DNA of 64,000 bases from Candidatus Nitrospira nitrificans (GTDB lineage Bacteria > Nitrospirota > Nitrospiria > Nitrospirales > Nitrospiraceae). The notes under the pieces were generated by a model, which worked only from the letters and a program-made list of their open reading frames with translations, made no database searches and was not told where the DNA came from. The translations under genes were made by a program, and so were the position numbers. The stretch covers positions 310,001 to 374,000 of the forward strand of contig NZ_CZPZ01000012.1 of assembly GCF_001458775.1 (NCBI RefSeq), given 5' to 3'. Positions 35,017-43,578 of this stretch are shown one piece after another; positions within the stretch are counted from its first letter, which is position 1; the number at the start of each line of letters is the position of its first letter.

Positions 35017-35513
35017 ATGTGGTGCTCATCGGCTATCGTGGGACGGGAAAGAGCACCGTCGGCAAGCTCGTGGCAGCCCGTCTTGACCGTGTCCTTGTCT
35101 CTACGGACGCCGAGGTTGTGAAGTCGGCTGACCAGAGCATTCCCGAGATCGTTGAACGACATGGATGGGAGTACTTTCGCGATCTGGAATCCAAGGTCTG
35201 TCAAGAGTTGGCCGGTCGGAATGGGTTGGTTGTCGATACCGGAGGGGGAGTCATTCTTCGATCACGAAATGTCGACCTCTTAAAAGGAACAGGAAGACTG
35301 TTCTGGTTGACCGCATCAGTGAGCACGATTACTGAGCGGATCGGTCACGATACCCAACGCCCGTCCCTCACCGGAGTGAAGTCTTTTGTGGATGAGATTC
35401 AAGACGTGCTTCGCGAACGCACACCGAAGTATCAGGCAGCGGCGAATTGCATCATTGAGACGGATGGAAAGTCTGCAGCGCAAGTTGCGGATGAGATTCT
35501 GGCACGACTCTAG
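35013..35513 (+). CDS. aroK: shikimate kinase
   Basis: It phosphorylates shikimate at the 3-hydroxyl using ATP. The 166-residue NMP-kinase-like protein shows Walker A GYRGTGKSTVGKLVA and the shikimate-binding STDAEVVKSADQSIPEIVERHGWEYFRDLESKV. The GGGV motif (VDTGGGVILRSRN) and lid region (ERIGHDTQRPSLTG) follow. It overlaps aroE by four bases. A tRNA gene follows 64 bases after its stop. Confidence 0.95.
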   Translation: MNVVLIGYRGTGKSTVGKLVAARLDRVLVSTDAEVVKSADQSIPEIVERHGWEYFRDLESKVCQELAGRNGLVVDTGGGVILRSRNVDLLKGTGRLFWLTASVSTITERIGHDTQRPSLTGVKSFVDEIQDVLRERTPKYQAAANCIIETDGKSAAQVADEILARL

Positions 35514-35537
35514 TTGCTTCGACCGCTTCTCTGAACC

Positions 35538-35567
35538 TTGACAAGTCTCGTCTCAACATGATTCATG
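35538..35567 (+). promoter_or_regulatory. promoter candidate for tRNA-Arg
   Basis: A consensus TTGACA at 35538-35543 sits 34 bases before the tRNA. The hexamer at 17-18 bases (ATTCAT / TTCATG) is a poor -10, so this rests mainly on the perfect -35 and the position. Confidence 0.4.
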
Positions 35568-35577
35568 TACGCTTGCT

Positions 35578-35654
35578 GCGCCCGTAGCTCAATTGGATAG
35601 AGCATCGGACTTCGGATCCGAGGGTTGGGGGTTCAAGTCCCTCCGGGCGCACCA
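35578..35654 (+). tRNA. tRNA-Arg (anticodon TCG)
   Basis: A complete 77-base cloverleaf. The acceptor stem GCGCCCG pairs with CGGGCGC, and discriminator A plus encoded CCA end at 35654. The D-arm is GCTC...GAGC. The anticodon stem TCGGA/TCCGA has loop CTTCGGA, giving anticodon TCG (CGN arginine codons). The T-arm GGGGG/CCCTC has loop TTCAAGT. No variable-arm oddity was seen. Confidence 0.95.
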
Positions 35655-35899
35655 TATGCATCAACCATTTACGTGGCTTAGGCTGAACGCCTGCGCCTTC
35701 AGCAATGTGGATACGATCATCGATTTCAGCTCCAGGGCGGAGATCACACATATGCCGATCAATCAAGCAGCCAGCACAGTGCTGCTGTTGAAGAGCGCCG
35801 TTGCGTCACGGACGCGGACGGCAAGGAGATGTGTGAGATAGAGTTCGGGACCTAGCCTTGGTCGCCAGCAGCCAGTTTATACGAGCCGGCAGTCGAATC

Positions 35900-36238
35900 T
35901 TATGGATACTTTTTAGCGCAGAGAATATCAGGTCTGGTCTTGAGAACTGTTTGCTGCTTCGTATCTACAATCATGAGGACCTGGTAACGGCAGAATTTGA
36001 TAAAGCCGTCTTCGTGCCGATGACATTCCGCTCTGGCCCCTCGCTGTTTGCACTTATAACTATCCTGACTCAAGATTTGGACTGCCTGCGCGGTGGGTAC
36101 TCCAGGTGATACCTTTGCAGCGACATAGTGATCAAATTCGGCGTATTCATTCTGACTAACACCCGCACATCCGGTCAGAGCAAAGAGCAAGCTGACAGGG
36201 AGTAGTCGTGTGAGATCTCTGGTCACTGAATGGATCAT
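35900..36238 (-). CDS. small lipoprotein of unknown function
   Basis: A 112-residue predicted outer- or inner-membrane lipoprotein. The signal peptide ends in a canonical lipobox LTGC (Cys24), followed by AGVSQNEYAEFDHYV. The mature part has further cysteines (YKCKQRGARAECHRHEDGFIKFCRYQ, and DILCAKKYP), possibly disulfide-linked. No family was recognised. It is divergent from the hypothetical gene starting at 36524, with a 285-base gap. Confidence 0.65.
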   Translation of the reverse strand: MIHSVTRDLTRLLPVSLLFALTGCAGVSQNEYAEFDHYVAAKVSPGVPTAQAVQILSQDSYKCKQRGARAECHRHEDGFIKFCRYQVLMIVDTKQQTVLKTRPDILCAKKYP

Positions 36239-36523
36239 TGCTGTGAATGAACTGCCCGTCGTATCGTCTGCTGCCCATACAAAACTGGGGTCGCTAACCT
36301 ACCATGATTCGACTCCCGAGCGTGCGCAAGATATCTCAGGCTTAGATTGCGCTATCTTGAAAAGAGCAATGTTGGGAGTGACAGTCGTCGGACTGTCTCT
36401 GCATTTGAGCATTGAACCTGAAACTATTCCCCCAAGACAATCAGCGTGAAGGAGGGATTCGGCATGTTTGACACGAAGACAAAGCGTGACGACCTTCCTG
36501 ATCCAACCATTTATAGGAGCCCA

Positions 36524-37213
36524 ATGATGACGAAATGGCAAGAGGGGAAGCTAGTTACTTGCCTCATCATCCTCATGACGAGTTTGCCGAGTGCATGGGC
36601 GGTATCGAACGACACACCAGGCACGGACGGACCCTCGCTGGAGGAGACGGTGGCATTTATCAAGGACACGTGGGAAGCATGTGGGACAATGCACAGTGGT
36701 TTGCAACGGATGATCGCCAAGGACGGATCCCTCTGGCATATGGATAGAATGGCGAAGGTCGATGTGGTCGTGACAGCTCCATCAACTCTCAAAGTTGTGA
36801 CACGTCTCAATGAACACAGAAAGTTGAGCGGCATATTCGGGCTTCAATCACCCATAGAAAGGATTCAGGAGTTCGATCTGAACGCACTGTCTCCAAGCGT
36901 GAGCGCAGAGCAGGAGGGTGAAAATGTCAACCTCTATGGAGTTCGGTTACGCTGTGCGCGGGGGGGCTGCGTGACCGAATGGCTGGCGCCGCTCGCGATA
37001 TCAGGTAAACCTATCCACGAGCTAAAGACCGGCAAATTAGTCGTGACGAGTCTCGAGGAGCTTGTCTATGAGGATCGCGCTCCCAAAGACAAACCGGGAG
37101 AAAGGAAGGGGGAAATCCATATTCCCGTCTGTGACATGGCATCCTTGGATAGCCTTTCGAAAGCCTTTCGCCACGCCATCATGAAAGCAGGCGGGAAGAA
37201 GCCGCTGTTTTAG
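36524..37213 (+). CDS. exported hypothetical protein
   Basis: The 229 residues begin with a signal peptide (MMTKWQEGKLVTCLIILMTSLPSAWA). The mature domain, which starts VSNDTPGTDGPSLEETVAFIKDTWEACG, is unrecognised. It contains a Cys-rich pair (LRCARGGCVTEWL), and later a conserved-looking IHIPVCDMASLDSLSKAFRHAIMKAGGKK end. ATG 36524/36527 have AGGAG upstream and directly precede the signal peptide. ATG 36464 with GGAGGG is an alternative that would add 20 residues before it. It could be a periplasmic enzyme or binding protein. Confidence 0.6.
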   Translation: MMTKWQEGKLVTCLIILMTSLPSAWAVSNDTPGTDGPSLEETVAFIKDTWEACGTMHSGLQRMIAKDGSLWHMDRMAKVDVVVTAPSTLKVVTRLNEHRKLSGIFGLQSPIERIQEFDLNALSPSVSAEQEGENVNLYGVRLRCARGGCVTEWLAPLAISGKPIHELKTGKLVVTSLEELVYEDRAPKDKPGERKGEIHIPVCDMASLDSLSKAFRHAIMKAGGKKPLF

Positions 37214-37621
37214 GACGTGGCGTGGACAAAGATGGAAGAAGAGGGAAAGAAGCGAATCATTCAGAATTTGGAGGTGCATATCTCCTGAGCAGGTGCCGTC
37301 CTGATCGAAGCATGTTGGATTGCAAAGTTTTTTTCCGATAGCCGTCGTAGGGGCGTCATTCCCACCTTGCTTTTCATTCATCCGTCTGTGTAGCCTCCCC
37401 AATGGGTGTGATGTTGGTGAATGAACCGCTTCTGTAGGGCATTGAACCAGTAGGTTGTGGGCTCATCCTTGCTGGGATGCCCTGTGGAATTTGACCGTTC
37501 TATCCATGACTTCAATGAGTTAGATCGATGTGAGATCTACCGGTCATTCCACCAAAGCTGGATGGAACCATTGATGGAATTTCATCTACGATGACATCTA
37601 TGAGCAAAAGGAGGTTATTCC
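37214..37621. other. 408-base intergenic stretch
   Basis: No ORF with coding character and no RNA structure could be recognised. A small inverted repeat, TAGATC (37521-37526) with GATCTA (37534-37539), is present but unremarkable. The last bases carry the AAAAGGAGG ribosome-binding site of the microprotein gene that follows. Confidence 0.5.
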
Positions 37622-37789
37622 GTGCCGTGGTTTAGCCGATATAGAACACAGGCAACGTTTGGAGCGGTATACTCTGAACAGCAGAAGCGGTTTGCTTGGA
37701 CCAGAGAATGCCCCTGTTGTGGAAGATTGCTTGAGAAGATGGACCCAGTGAATCCCTGGGTTTGTGAATGCGGATGGCGTAGTCAATGA
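37622..37789 (+). CDS. microprotein with four-cysteine zinc ribbon
   Basis: This 55-residue protein is too short for routine ORF cut-offs. It begins with GTG behind a very strong AAAAGGAGG at seven bases. It contains ECPCCGRLLEKM and, 16 residues later, VCECGWRSQ at the end: a CPxC...CxCG ribbon that should bind zinc. The N-terminal half is basic and aromatic. No family was recognised. A second microprotein with its own strong SD follows after 24 bases, so they are probably one transcript. Confidence 0.6.
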   Translation: MPWFSRYRTQATFGAVYSEQQKRFAWTRECPCCGRLLEKMDPVNPWVCECGWRSQ

Positions 37790-37813
37790 ATCGAGCAAGC
37801 AGAGGGAGGTACC

Positions 37814-37954
37814 ATGATCCCCGTTTTGCACGACATGAGAGCAGCATTTTTCCTCGTGATTGCACTTGCCATGCTGTTGTTTATCTGTGCGATGGCTGGC
37901 TTAGGAGCGGTATTGCAACCCATCCGTTGGTCTGATCGCAAAGGATATCGCTGA
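37814..37954 (+). CDS. single-pass membrane microprotein
   Basis: A 46-residue protein with a strong ribosome-binding site (AGGGAGGT, five bases before ATG 37814). One transmembrane helix (AAFFLVIALAMLLFICAMAGLG) lies between a short His/Asp-bearing N-terminus and a basic C-terminus (QPIRWSDRKGYR). Its sequence has no recognised family, but the SD, helix and spacing to the zinc-ribbon microprotein argue that it is made. Confidence 0.55.
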   Translation: MIPVLHDMRAAFFLVIALAMLLFICAMAGLGAVLQPIRWSDRKGYR

Positions 37955-38261
37955 GGAAGAAGCGGTCTGTTCATTTAAGCGAGCAATGGTGCTTGGTTTG
38001 CCTCCTCCTCGTTTTCTTGCCGATCTAATTTCGGTTCTCTCGCCAGCCAGAATATATCCCCCTATCGACCGATCAGATATTTGAATTTGTTAGGTATCCT
38101 GTCATAAATCGGCTAGGCTTCTCCTCACGCATCCCTTTTCAACAGCGGTGCTATATTTGTTTCGTGCGTGGAGGACAACGGGCTCGCCTCGCATAAGATC
38201 CTCATTACATTAAAATCGACTGAGTCGCTGGATTGGGATGTCACCATGGAGGAGCAGGGGC
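37955..38261. other. 307-base intergenic stretch with a promoter candidate
   Basis: No gene was recognised here. A possible promoter for the Pal-like gene lies inside: TTGAAT (38081-38086) and CATAAA (38103-38108), spacing 16. The last bases hold the GGAGGAGCAGGGG ribosome-binding site of the next gene. Confidence 0.4.
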
Positions 38262-38897
38262 ATGAATAACATGATTGCGAAGTCAGGGGCGGTGGTGGTG
38301 ATGGGACTAATCTTGTTGTCGAACCAGGGCTGCAACACGAAATGGCTCAAGTCCGGCGGTGAAGGTGGGACTGGAAATGAGAGTTCGAAGATGCCAAACC
38401 TGTCAAAAGGAGGCCCCAGCGGAGAATTGAGCGGGTTCTCACGTAATCCGTCGGAGGAACGACTAGGGCAAGGAGGATACACGACGGCACTGAATCCATC
38501 GGGGCACAGCGCGCATCAGCGTGCCGAACTCACACAAGAAGAAAAGGCCGCCGTGGAGGCGGGGTTGCAGGATGTTTTCTTTGGGTATGACCAGTGGACC
38601 TTGTCGGAATCCGGCATGGAAGCGCTCAATCACAACGCTGCGTACCTTAAGGATCATCCAGGCGTCATCCTGAAGATTGAAGGCCACTGTGACGAGCGAG
38701 GCACGACCGATTACAACATGGTGTTGGGCGACAAACGCGCCAAGGCTGCTCGGAGCTATTTGGCAGAAGTCGGGGCAAATCCCAAGCAGGTGGCAATCGT
38801 GTCATTCGGCAAAGAGCGCCCCTTTTGTTTTGATCGGGATGAGTCCTGCTATCAGCAGAACCGCCGCGACCACATGCTTCTTTCCACCAAGAAGTAA
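38262..38897 (+). CDS. pal: OmpA/Pal-family peptidoglycan-associated lipoprotein
   Basis: The 211-residue lipoprotein has a signal segment (SGAVVVMGLILLSNQGC, Cys24; the box NQGC is atypical) and a flexible Gly/Ser-rich linker. A C-terminal OmpA domain follows (FGYDQWTLSESGMEALNHNAAYLKDHP, then IEGHCDERGTTDYN, and GDKRAKAARSYLAEVGAN). The EGHCDERGT loop, with Asp and Arg, binds diaminopimelate in peptidoglycan. Pal tethers the outer membrane to the wall, with the Tol proteins. No tol genes lie alongside, so another OmpA-like lipoprotein is also possible. ATG 38262 has GGAGGAG. Confidence 0.85.
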   Translation: MNNMIAKSGAVVVMGLILLSNQGCNTKWLKSGGEGGTGNESSKMPNLSKGGPSGELSGFSRNPSEERLGQGGYTTALNPSGHSAHQRAELTQEEKAAVEAGLQDVFFGYDQWTLSESGMEALNHNAAYLKDHPGVILKIEGHCDERGTTDYNMVLGDKRAKAARSYLAEVGANPKQVAIVSFGKERPFCFDRDESCYQQNRRDHMLLSTKK

Positions 38898-38965
38898 GAT
38901 GTTTCACGAGGGAGCGGTCCGAGAAGAGGATCGGTTCTTCGCGGGAGTCAAAACAGTCTGTTGGA

Positions 38966-39385
38966 GTGCTTCCACATCATGAGATTGAGCGAAGGATTTC
39001 ATCGTTGAAGAACCTCGGTGCATTCTTCAAATCAAAACCCGCCGATCAGATTCCGGCCAAACCTCTACCCGCGGAACGGCGGGTTCAGCCGAGATTCACC
39101 ACTCAGTTTCGGAGCACCTTCTCGGGACAACGAGAAGAGGGGCAGGGGCGGACTCTGGATATTTCCGTCGGTGGGTGTAAGATCGAAAGTGATAGCACAG
39201 TGACACAAGGGACCAAGCTCGAATGCCGACTCCACATTCCAGGCCTTGATTGGCCGTTGAGGATCGACGAGGCCACGGTGCGCTGGGTCGATGGCGGTAC
39301 ATTTGGGATCGCCTTTTCGCGTATTAGTCCAGAAGAGCTTGCGAAGCTCAAGACGATACTCTCCGAACTTGAACAGGACGAGTAA
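38966..39385 (+). CDS. PilZ domain protein
   Basis: A 139-residue cytoplasmic protein with a PilZ domain. The cyclic-di-GMP-binding RxxxR motif is RVQPR within ERRVQPRF (Arg39 to Arg43) and the second motif is DISVGGCKI. A PilZ beta-barrel pattern follows (LECRLHIPGLDW, then ATVRWVDGGTFGIAFSRIS). The motifs look intact, so it may bind c-di-GMP as a stand-alone effector adapter. The GTG start at 38966 has no strong SD. It follows the Pal-like gene by 68 bases. Confidence 0.85.
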   Translation: MLPHHEIERRISSLKNLGAFFKSKPADQIPAKPLPAERRVQPRFTTQFRSTFSGQREEGQGRTLDISVGGCKIESDSTVTQGTKLECRLHIPGLDWPLRIDEATVRWVDGGTFGIAFSRISPEELAKLKTILSELEQDE

Positions 39386-39618
39386 CTTCTCGTTTAGTCG
39401 CTTCAGCGTACGCACCTTCTCACTCGTCAGAATTTCCTGAAAATGTGTTCGGTGAGATTCCGTGGCTCTCCCACTCTGCCGTGCGGCCGTATCTGTTGTG
39501 CAGACGCTATCCCGATCTTGAACACGGTTGACATGGCTACCGTAACTGTCAGAAAGTACGGAAGGAGCGATGTCTCGATACAAAAATCATGGCAGAAGGA
39601 TAGAGAAAGGAGTTGGGG

Positions 39619-39777
39619 GTGGAACAGAGGTATGCAATCACCGTGAAGTTCTTGGTCGATGCCGATTCGGCGGAAGATGCGGAAGAGATGGTCGAAACTG
39701 CCTGTGAAAAGGCGTCGGCGTCTTTTCCCGAAATGAGTTATGAAGGAATCGAGGATATTGAGGAAGAAGAGGAATAG
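39619..39777 (+). CDS. small acidic hypothetical protein
   Basis: A 52-residue protein starting at GTG with AAAGGAG five to six bases upstream. It begins MEQRYAITVKFLVDADSAEDAEEMVETACEK and ends in a run of glutamates (GIEDIEEEEE). The first part looks like a beta-alpha unit of an ACT- or ferredoxin-like fold, but nothing is certain. There is no membrane segment. It precedes msrA on the same strand by 50 bases. Confidence 0.55.
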   Translation: MEQRYAITVKFLVDADSAEDAEEMVETACEKASASFPEMSYEGIEDIEEEEE

Positions 39778-39827
39778 TCGGGCTTCTCCTGCCGCAAGAC
39801 TCTTGTCGTTCATAGACCGATCACACA

Positions 39828-40391
39828 ATGGGCATCGAATCGCAATCGCTCTTACCTCAGCACGAAGTCGCTATCCTTGCCGGCGGCTGTTTTTGGTGCC
39901 TTGAGGCCGTCTTTGACCAGGTCAGGGGTGTGGAATCGGTCGAGTCCGGTTATATCGGTGGTAACCTAGACCATCCCAGTTATGAAGCAGTATGTGGAGG
40001 GCAGACCGGCCATGCCGAGGCCGTGCGTATGACGTTTGATCCCTGCGTGACCCCGTATAAAGAACTCCTTGAAATATTTTTCGCCATACACGATCCCACG
40101 ACCCTCAATCGGCAGGGAAACGACATAGGCACCCAGTATCGGTCAGCGATTTTCTACACATCCCCGGAACAGCAGCAAACCGCTGAGAATGTCATTAAAT
40201 CTCTTACGGCTGAAAGACTCTACGACGCTCCCATCGTCACGCAGGTCGTATCAGCTGGTCAGTGGTATGAGGCGGAGTCTTATCACCAGGAATACTTTGC
40301 TCGAAATCCCCTCCAGGGTTACTGCCAGTTTGTGGTCGGTCCAAAAGTTGCGAAGCTCCGAAAGCAATTTGCTCAGCGCCTGAAAAAGTAA
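39828..40391 (+). CDS. msrA: peptide-methionine (S)-S-oxide reductase
   Basis: It repairs oxidised methionine (S-sulfoxide) in proteins with thioredoxin as reductant. The 187 residues contain the active-site motif GGCFWCLEAVF (catalytic Cys21), GYIGGNLDHPSYEAVCGGQTGHAEAV, HDPTTLNRQGNDIGTQYRSAIF and YHQEYFARNP. All are canonical MsrA segments. No MsrB domain is attached. Part of the oxidative-stress equipment, though not visibly in an operon. Confidence 0.96.
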   Translation: MGIESQSLLPQHEVAILAGGCFWCLEAVFDQVRGVESVESGYIGGNLDHPSYEAVCGGQTGHAEAVRMTFDPCVTPYKELLEIFFAIHDPTTLNRQGNDIGTQYRSAIFYTSPEQQQTAENVIKSLTAERLYDAPIVTQVVSAGQWYEAESYHQEYFARNPLQGYCQFVVGPKVAKLRKQFAQRLKK

Positions 40392-40402
40392 CGGCACCGC
40401 CC

Positions 40403-40867
40403 TCATCGACTGAACCATCCAACCAAGATCTCTCGTACCGCCCCCAAGACCGCCGGCTTCTGGAATATCTGATGGGTTTTCAGTACCACCTCGGCATGTA
40501 CGGGGCAAAAGGGCCATTTATCCGTGGGGTTGCCTTGAACATGAGCAATGATCGAGCCATCTGCTTGGTCGGTTGAAGCGTGAAGGACGATCAACGGACT
40601 GTTCGGATCAAGTAAACACGTGTTGTCCGCCTTCCTCGATTGATCTGTAGTTGCCTGACGAATCTGCACCTGCTGTTCACCCTCTGAGAATACGGTGTCT
40701 CCCTCTCGAATAGGGCCGGTCGGAGCGAAAGAGTAGAGAACCAGCGGGGCGCCGAGAATTACGAGCATTGCTGCAGCCATTGACCAGAGAGGGGGTTCGG
40801 TATGGTGCTGGTCGCGTGTTTCGTTCATCCGTAGCGGGCTTCCATGGGATTGGCTGCAGCTGCCCAT
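40403..40867 (-). CDS. membrane-anchored hypothetical protein
   Basis: The 154 residues have one membrane helix near the N-terminus (WSMAAAMLVILGAPLVLYSF, about 28-47). A soluble, probably periplasmic domain follows with a few cysteines (CLLDPNS, PFCPVHAE). It ends VREILVGWFSR. No family was recognised. Two possible starts, ATG 40867 and ATG 40828, have little SD; the longer form is given. It runs convergent to msrA and divergent to the porin. Confidence 0.55.
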   Translation of the reverse strand: MGSCSQSHGSPLRMNETRDQHHTEPPLWSMAAAMLVILGAPLVLYSFAPTGPIREGDTVFSEGEQQVQIRQATTDQSRKADNTCLLDPNSPLIVLHASTDQADGSIIAHVQGNPTDKWPFCPVHAEVVLKTHQIFQKPAVLGAVREILVGWFSR

Positions 40868-41006
40868 CCCTTGCGAAAGTCATGGTCCTTCACCGGACCG
40901 TCGTTGATTTAACACATCCGCAATAAGCCCGTAGCACCATCTTAACGCCGTTGAACTATACCTCGCCACGTATTCGAAACATGATCAACCAGAGGGAGGT
41001 AGCGGA

Positions 41007-42350
41007 ATGAAGAGATGGTGGTGCGCGGTCGCCGTATGTGCCTTCGGTCTCGGGTTGATCCTCCAGACCAATCCGGCACAAGCCAGCGTGGAGGATCTCC
41101 TGTATGAGAAGGGACAGATCACGAAGGAAGAATGGCTCAAGCTCAAGGCCGAGCACGAACGAGAGGATGCGATCATGGCGGAGAAGGCATCGATCAAGAA
41201 ATGGTTCGATAAAATCAGTATTCGCGGGTATGTGCAAGCCCGCTACACGTATCTTCCTGGAGATAAGTCCATACGGAGTGAATATGATAACACCATTCGT
41301 GATAATGCGGGTTTTGCCTTCCGCCGCGTCCGCCTCGTTTTTTCGGGCGACGTAACGGACTGGCTGTCATTTTATATTCAGCCCGAATTCGCCGGCTCCG
41401 TACCCGGCACGACCGGGGATCAGAGTAATCACTTTGTCCAACTTCGTGACGCCTATGCCGATATTTTCATGCCTGTGCCTTTCTTGTTCTTTGAGGAAAA
41501 GGAATTGCGGGTTCGTGCAGGGCAATCGAAGGTTCCGTTCGGATTTGAAAATCTGCAGTCCAGTCAAAATCGAACGGCGTTCGACCGCGCCGACGGGCTC
41601 AATAGCGCGGTGCAGGGCGAGCGTGACCTCGGGTTTTTTATCTACTACACGCCGAAGGAGACTAGAAAATTATTCAAAAAGTTGGTCGATTCAGGTCTCA
41701 AGGGATCTGGGGACTACGGCGTCTTAGGCATTGGTGTCTACAACGGCCAGACGATCAATGTGAACGACCGCAATGACAATAAACATATCGTCGTCCATGC
41801 CACCTATCCCATGGAACTGCCCTACGGTCAGATTATCCAGTTTGGCGTCGATGCGTACCGTGGCACGTTCAATGTTGGGACTCCCTCCGGCACCGGTCTC
41901 GCCGCAACTCCCGCACTCATCAATAATGGGAACATCCTCGACGAGCGAATCGGGGTGCATTTCGTGCTCTATCCGCAACCCATCGGGTTCCAAGCGGAGT
42001 GGAACTGGGGCAATGGTCCTCAGTTGAACGTCGCTCAAACAGCCATTGGGGAAGGGGACATCCAGGGCGGCTATATCCAGGGGATGTATAAGTGGGATGT
42101 AAACAAGCCGTGGTTGACCAGCCTTATTCCCTATGTCCGTTACCAAGAGTATGGCGGTGGGAAAAAACACCGCACCAATTCACCATTCAATGTCGTCCGG
42201 GAGTGGGAAGTCGGGATGGAGTGGCAAATCGCAAAGGCCGTAGAGTTCACGATCGCTTATGTCCGAAGCAGACGTACCGACACGCAGACTGCTCCCTATA
42301 ACATCCGTGAGGGCGATATTGTCCGGACACAGTTGCAGTATAACTTTTAA
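41007..42350 (+). CDS. phosphate-selective porin O/P-like outer-membrane protein
   Basis: The 447 residues have a signal peptide (MKRWWCAVAVCAFGLGLILQTNPAQA) and a short predicted helical N-terminal segment (SVEDLLYEKGQITKEEWLKL, coiled coil as in OprP/O). Alternating beta-strands with aromatic girdles follow, ending RTQLQYNF, a typical C-terminal outer-membrane signature (terminal Phe). The pattern RGYVQARYTYLP, RRVRLVFSGDVTDWLSFYIQPEF and YADIFMPVPF...LRVRAGQSKVPFGFENLQSSQN matches the Porin_O_P family. Just upstream of pstS it probably imports phosphate or polyphosphate through the outer membrane. Confidence 0.88.
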   Translation: MKRWWCAVAVCAFGLGLILQTNPAQASVEDLLYEKGQITKEEWLKLKAEHEREDAIMAEKASIKKWFDKISIRGYVQARYTYLPGDKSIRSEYDNTIRDNAGFAFRRVRLVFSGDVTDWLSFYIQPEFAGSVPGTTGDQSNHFVQLRDAYADIFMPVPFLFFEEKELRVRAGQSKVPFGFENLQSSQNRTAFDRADGLNSAVQGERDLGFFIYYTPKETRKLFKKLVDSGLKGSGDYGVLGIGVYNGQTINVNDRNDNKHIVVHATYPMELPYGQIIQFGVDAYRGTFNVGTPSGTGLAATPALINNGNILDERIGVHFVLYPQPIGFQAEWNWGNGPQLNVAQTAIGEGDIQGGYIQGMYKWDVNKPWLTSLIPYVRYQEYGGGKKHRTNSPFNVVREWEVGMEWQIAKAVEFTIAYVRSRRTDTQTAPYNIREGDIVRTQLQYNF

Positions 42351-42415
42351 CATGAGGGGAATCTGATGCAGCGGTCGGCTACAGCCTGCCTCGTCTCTAG
42401 CTAGGACGCTTATTA

Positions 42416-42444
42416 TGTAACACACCTGTAACATTCGCGTAATG
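42416..42444 (+). promoter_or_regulatory. Pho box with three direct repeats upstream of pstS
   Basis: Three 7-base units with 11-base period: TGTAACA (42416), TGTAACA (42427) and CGTAATG (42438), each separated by 4 bases. This is the layout of a PhoB box (direct repeats of a CTGTCAT-like unit). It lies 64 bases before the pstS start and suggests phosphate-starvation control by a PhoB-like regulator, none of which is encoded in the window. Confidence 0.75.
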
Positions 42445-42507
42445 TGGCGGCAATACGACAGGGTTATGGTGCCAATGGAATAGTCAGTGATGACGAAAGG
42501 ACTGTGT

Positions 42508-43500
42508 ATGAACATCTCGGCTGCCAAGTCTGGTCTCACCTGCATCGCCCTTCTTGGATCTCTTGTGTCTGCAATCCCATCGGTCAATGCCGACGACGCC
42601 ATCGTGCTGGATTCAGCGTTAAAAGGTTATATCAAAGTCAGCGGGGTATCAGGGAATGTCAACAGCATCGGCTCTGATACGCTCAATAATCTCATGACGC
42701 TGTGGGCCGAAGGATTTCGCAAGCAATACCCGAGCGTCAAAATTCAAATCGAAGGGAAGGGATCGAGCACCGCACCCCCGGCTTTGATCGAAGGGACTGC
42801 GCAACTGGGCCCAATGTCCCGCGCGATGAAAAATACCGAGCTTGATGCCTTCGAAAGAAAATTCAGGTATAAACCGACCGCATTTCCAGTCGCCATCGAC
42901 GCGCTGGCCGTCTACGTCAACAAGGATAATTCTGTCCAAGGACTCACGATGACGCAGGTCGATGCGATCTTCTCGAAGACGCGTCGATTCGGCGCGCAGC
43001 AAAATCTCGATCGGTGGAGTCAGCTCGGGGTTACGGGCGAATTGGCGGCTTCGCCCATCAGCATCTATGGCCGTAACTCAGCATCCGGCACCTATGGATT
43101 TTTCAAGGAGTATGCACTCAAGAACGGCGACTATAAAGATGAAGTCAAAGAGCAGCCAGGCTCGGCTTCCGTGGTGCAGGGTATCACGGAAGATCAGGCC
43201 GGGATCGGTTACAGCGGGATCGGCTATGTGACCTCCGGCGTCAGAGTGCTGCCCCTGGCTCAAAAGGAGGGGGCACCTTTCGTGGCTCCCACGCAGACAA
43301 ATGCCCTGAACGGGTCCTATCCCCTCTGGCGGCATCTGTTGGTGTATGTCAACAAAATGCCGAACAAGCCGCTCGATCCGCTCGTAAAGGAGTTCATTAA
43401 GTTTATTTACAGCAAGGAAGGCCAATCCATCGTCATCAAGGATGGCTTCTTCCCACTCCCGCAGAGCGTGATTGAAAAGGAATTGGCGAAAGTCGAATAG
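42508..43500 (+). CDS. pstS: phosphate ABC transporter substrate-binding protein PstS
   Basis: A periplasmic phosphate receptor for the PstCAB transporter. The 330 residues begin with a signal peptide (MNISAAKSGLTCIALLGSLVSAIPSVNA) and then show the PstS-type ligand loops GSDTLNNLMTLWAEGF, KGSSTAPPALIEGTAQLGPMSR and YGRNSASGTYGFFKEYALK. These residues normally contact phosphate. The 42508 start follows AAAGGAC at SD distance. The Pho box lies 64 bases upstream. pstC follows after 132 bases. Confidence 0.94.
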   Translation: MNISAAKSGLTCIALLGSLVSAIPSVNADDAIVLDSALKGYIKVSGVSGNVNSIGSDTLNNLMTLWAEGFRKQYPSVKIQIEGKGSSTAPPALIEGTAQLGPMSRAMKNTELDAFERKFRYKPTAFPVAIDALAVYVNKDNSVQGLTMTQVDAIFSKTRRFGAQQNLDRWSQLGVTGELAASPISIYGRNSASGTYGFFKEYALKNGDYKDEVKEQPGSASVVQGITEDQAGIGYSGIGYVTSGVRVLPLAQKEGAPFVAPTQTNALNGSYPLWRHLLVYVNKMPNKPLDPLVKEFIKFIYSKEGQSIVIKDGFFPLPQSVIEKELAKVE

Positions 43501-43578
43501 ATTTCACAGACTGCGGAAAAACTCATTTTCTCCTGTTGCCGGGACAGGCATCGAGGTTTTGGACGACACCAACTAGTT

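Noticed and set aside
35502-35520. TGGCACG followed by TTGCT, resembling a sigma-54 promoter before the tRNA
   Set aside because: The gap is 7 rather than 4 bases, giving GG-N13-GC; sigma-54 needs GG-N10-GC. It also overlaps the end of aroK.
37521-37539. TAGATC...GATCTA inverted repeat
   Set aside because: Six-base arms of low complexity, expected by chance over a gap of this size; no T-run and no neighbouring promoter.
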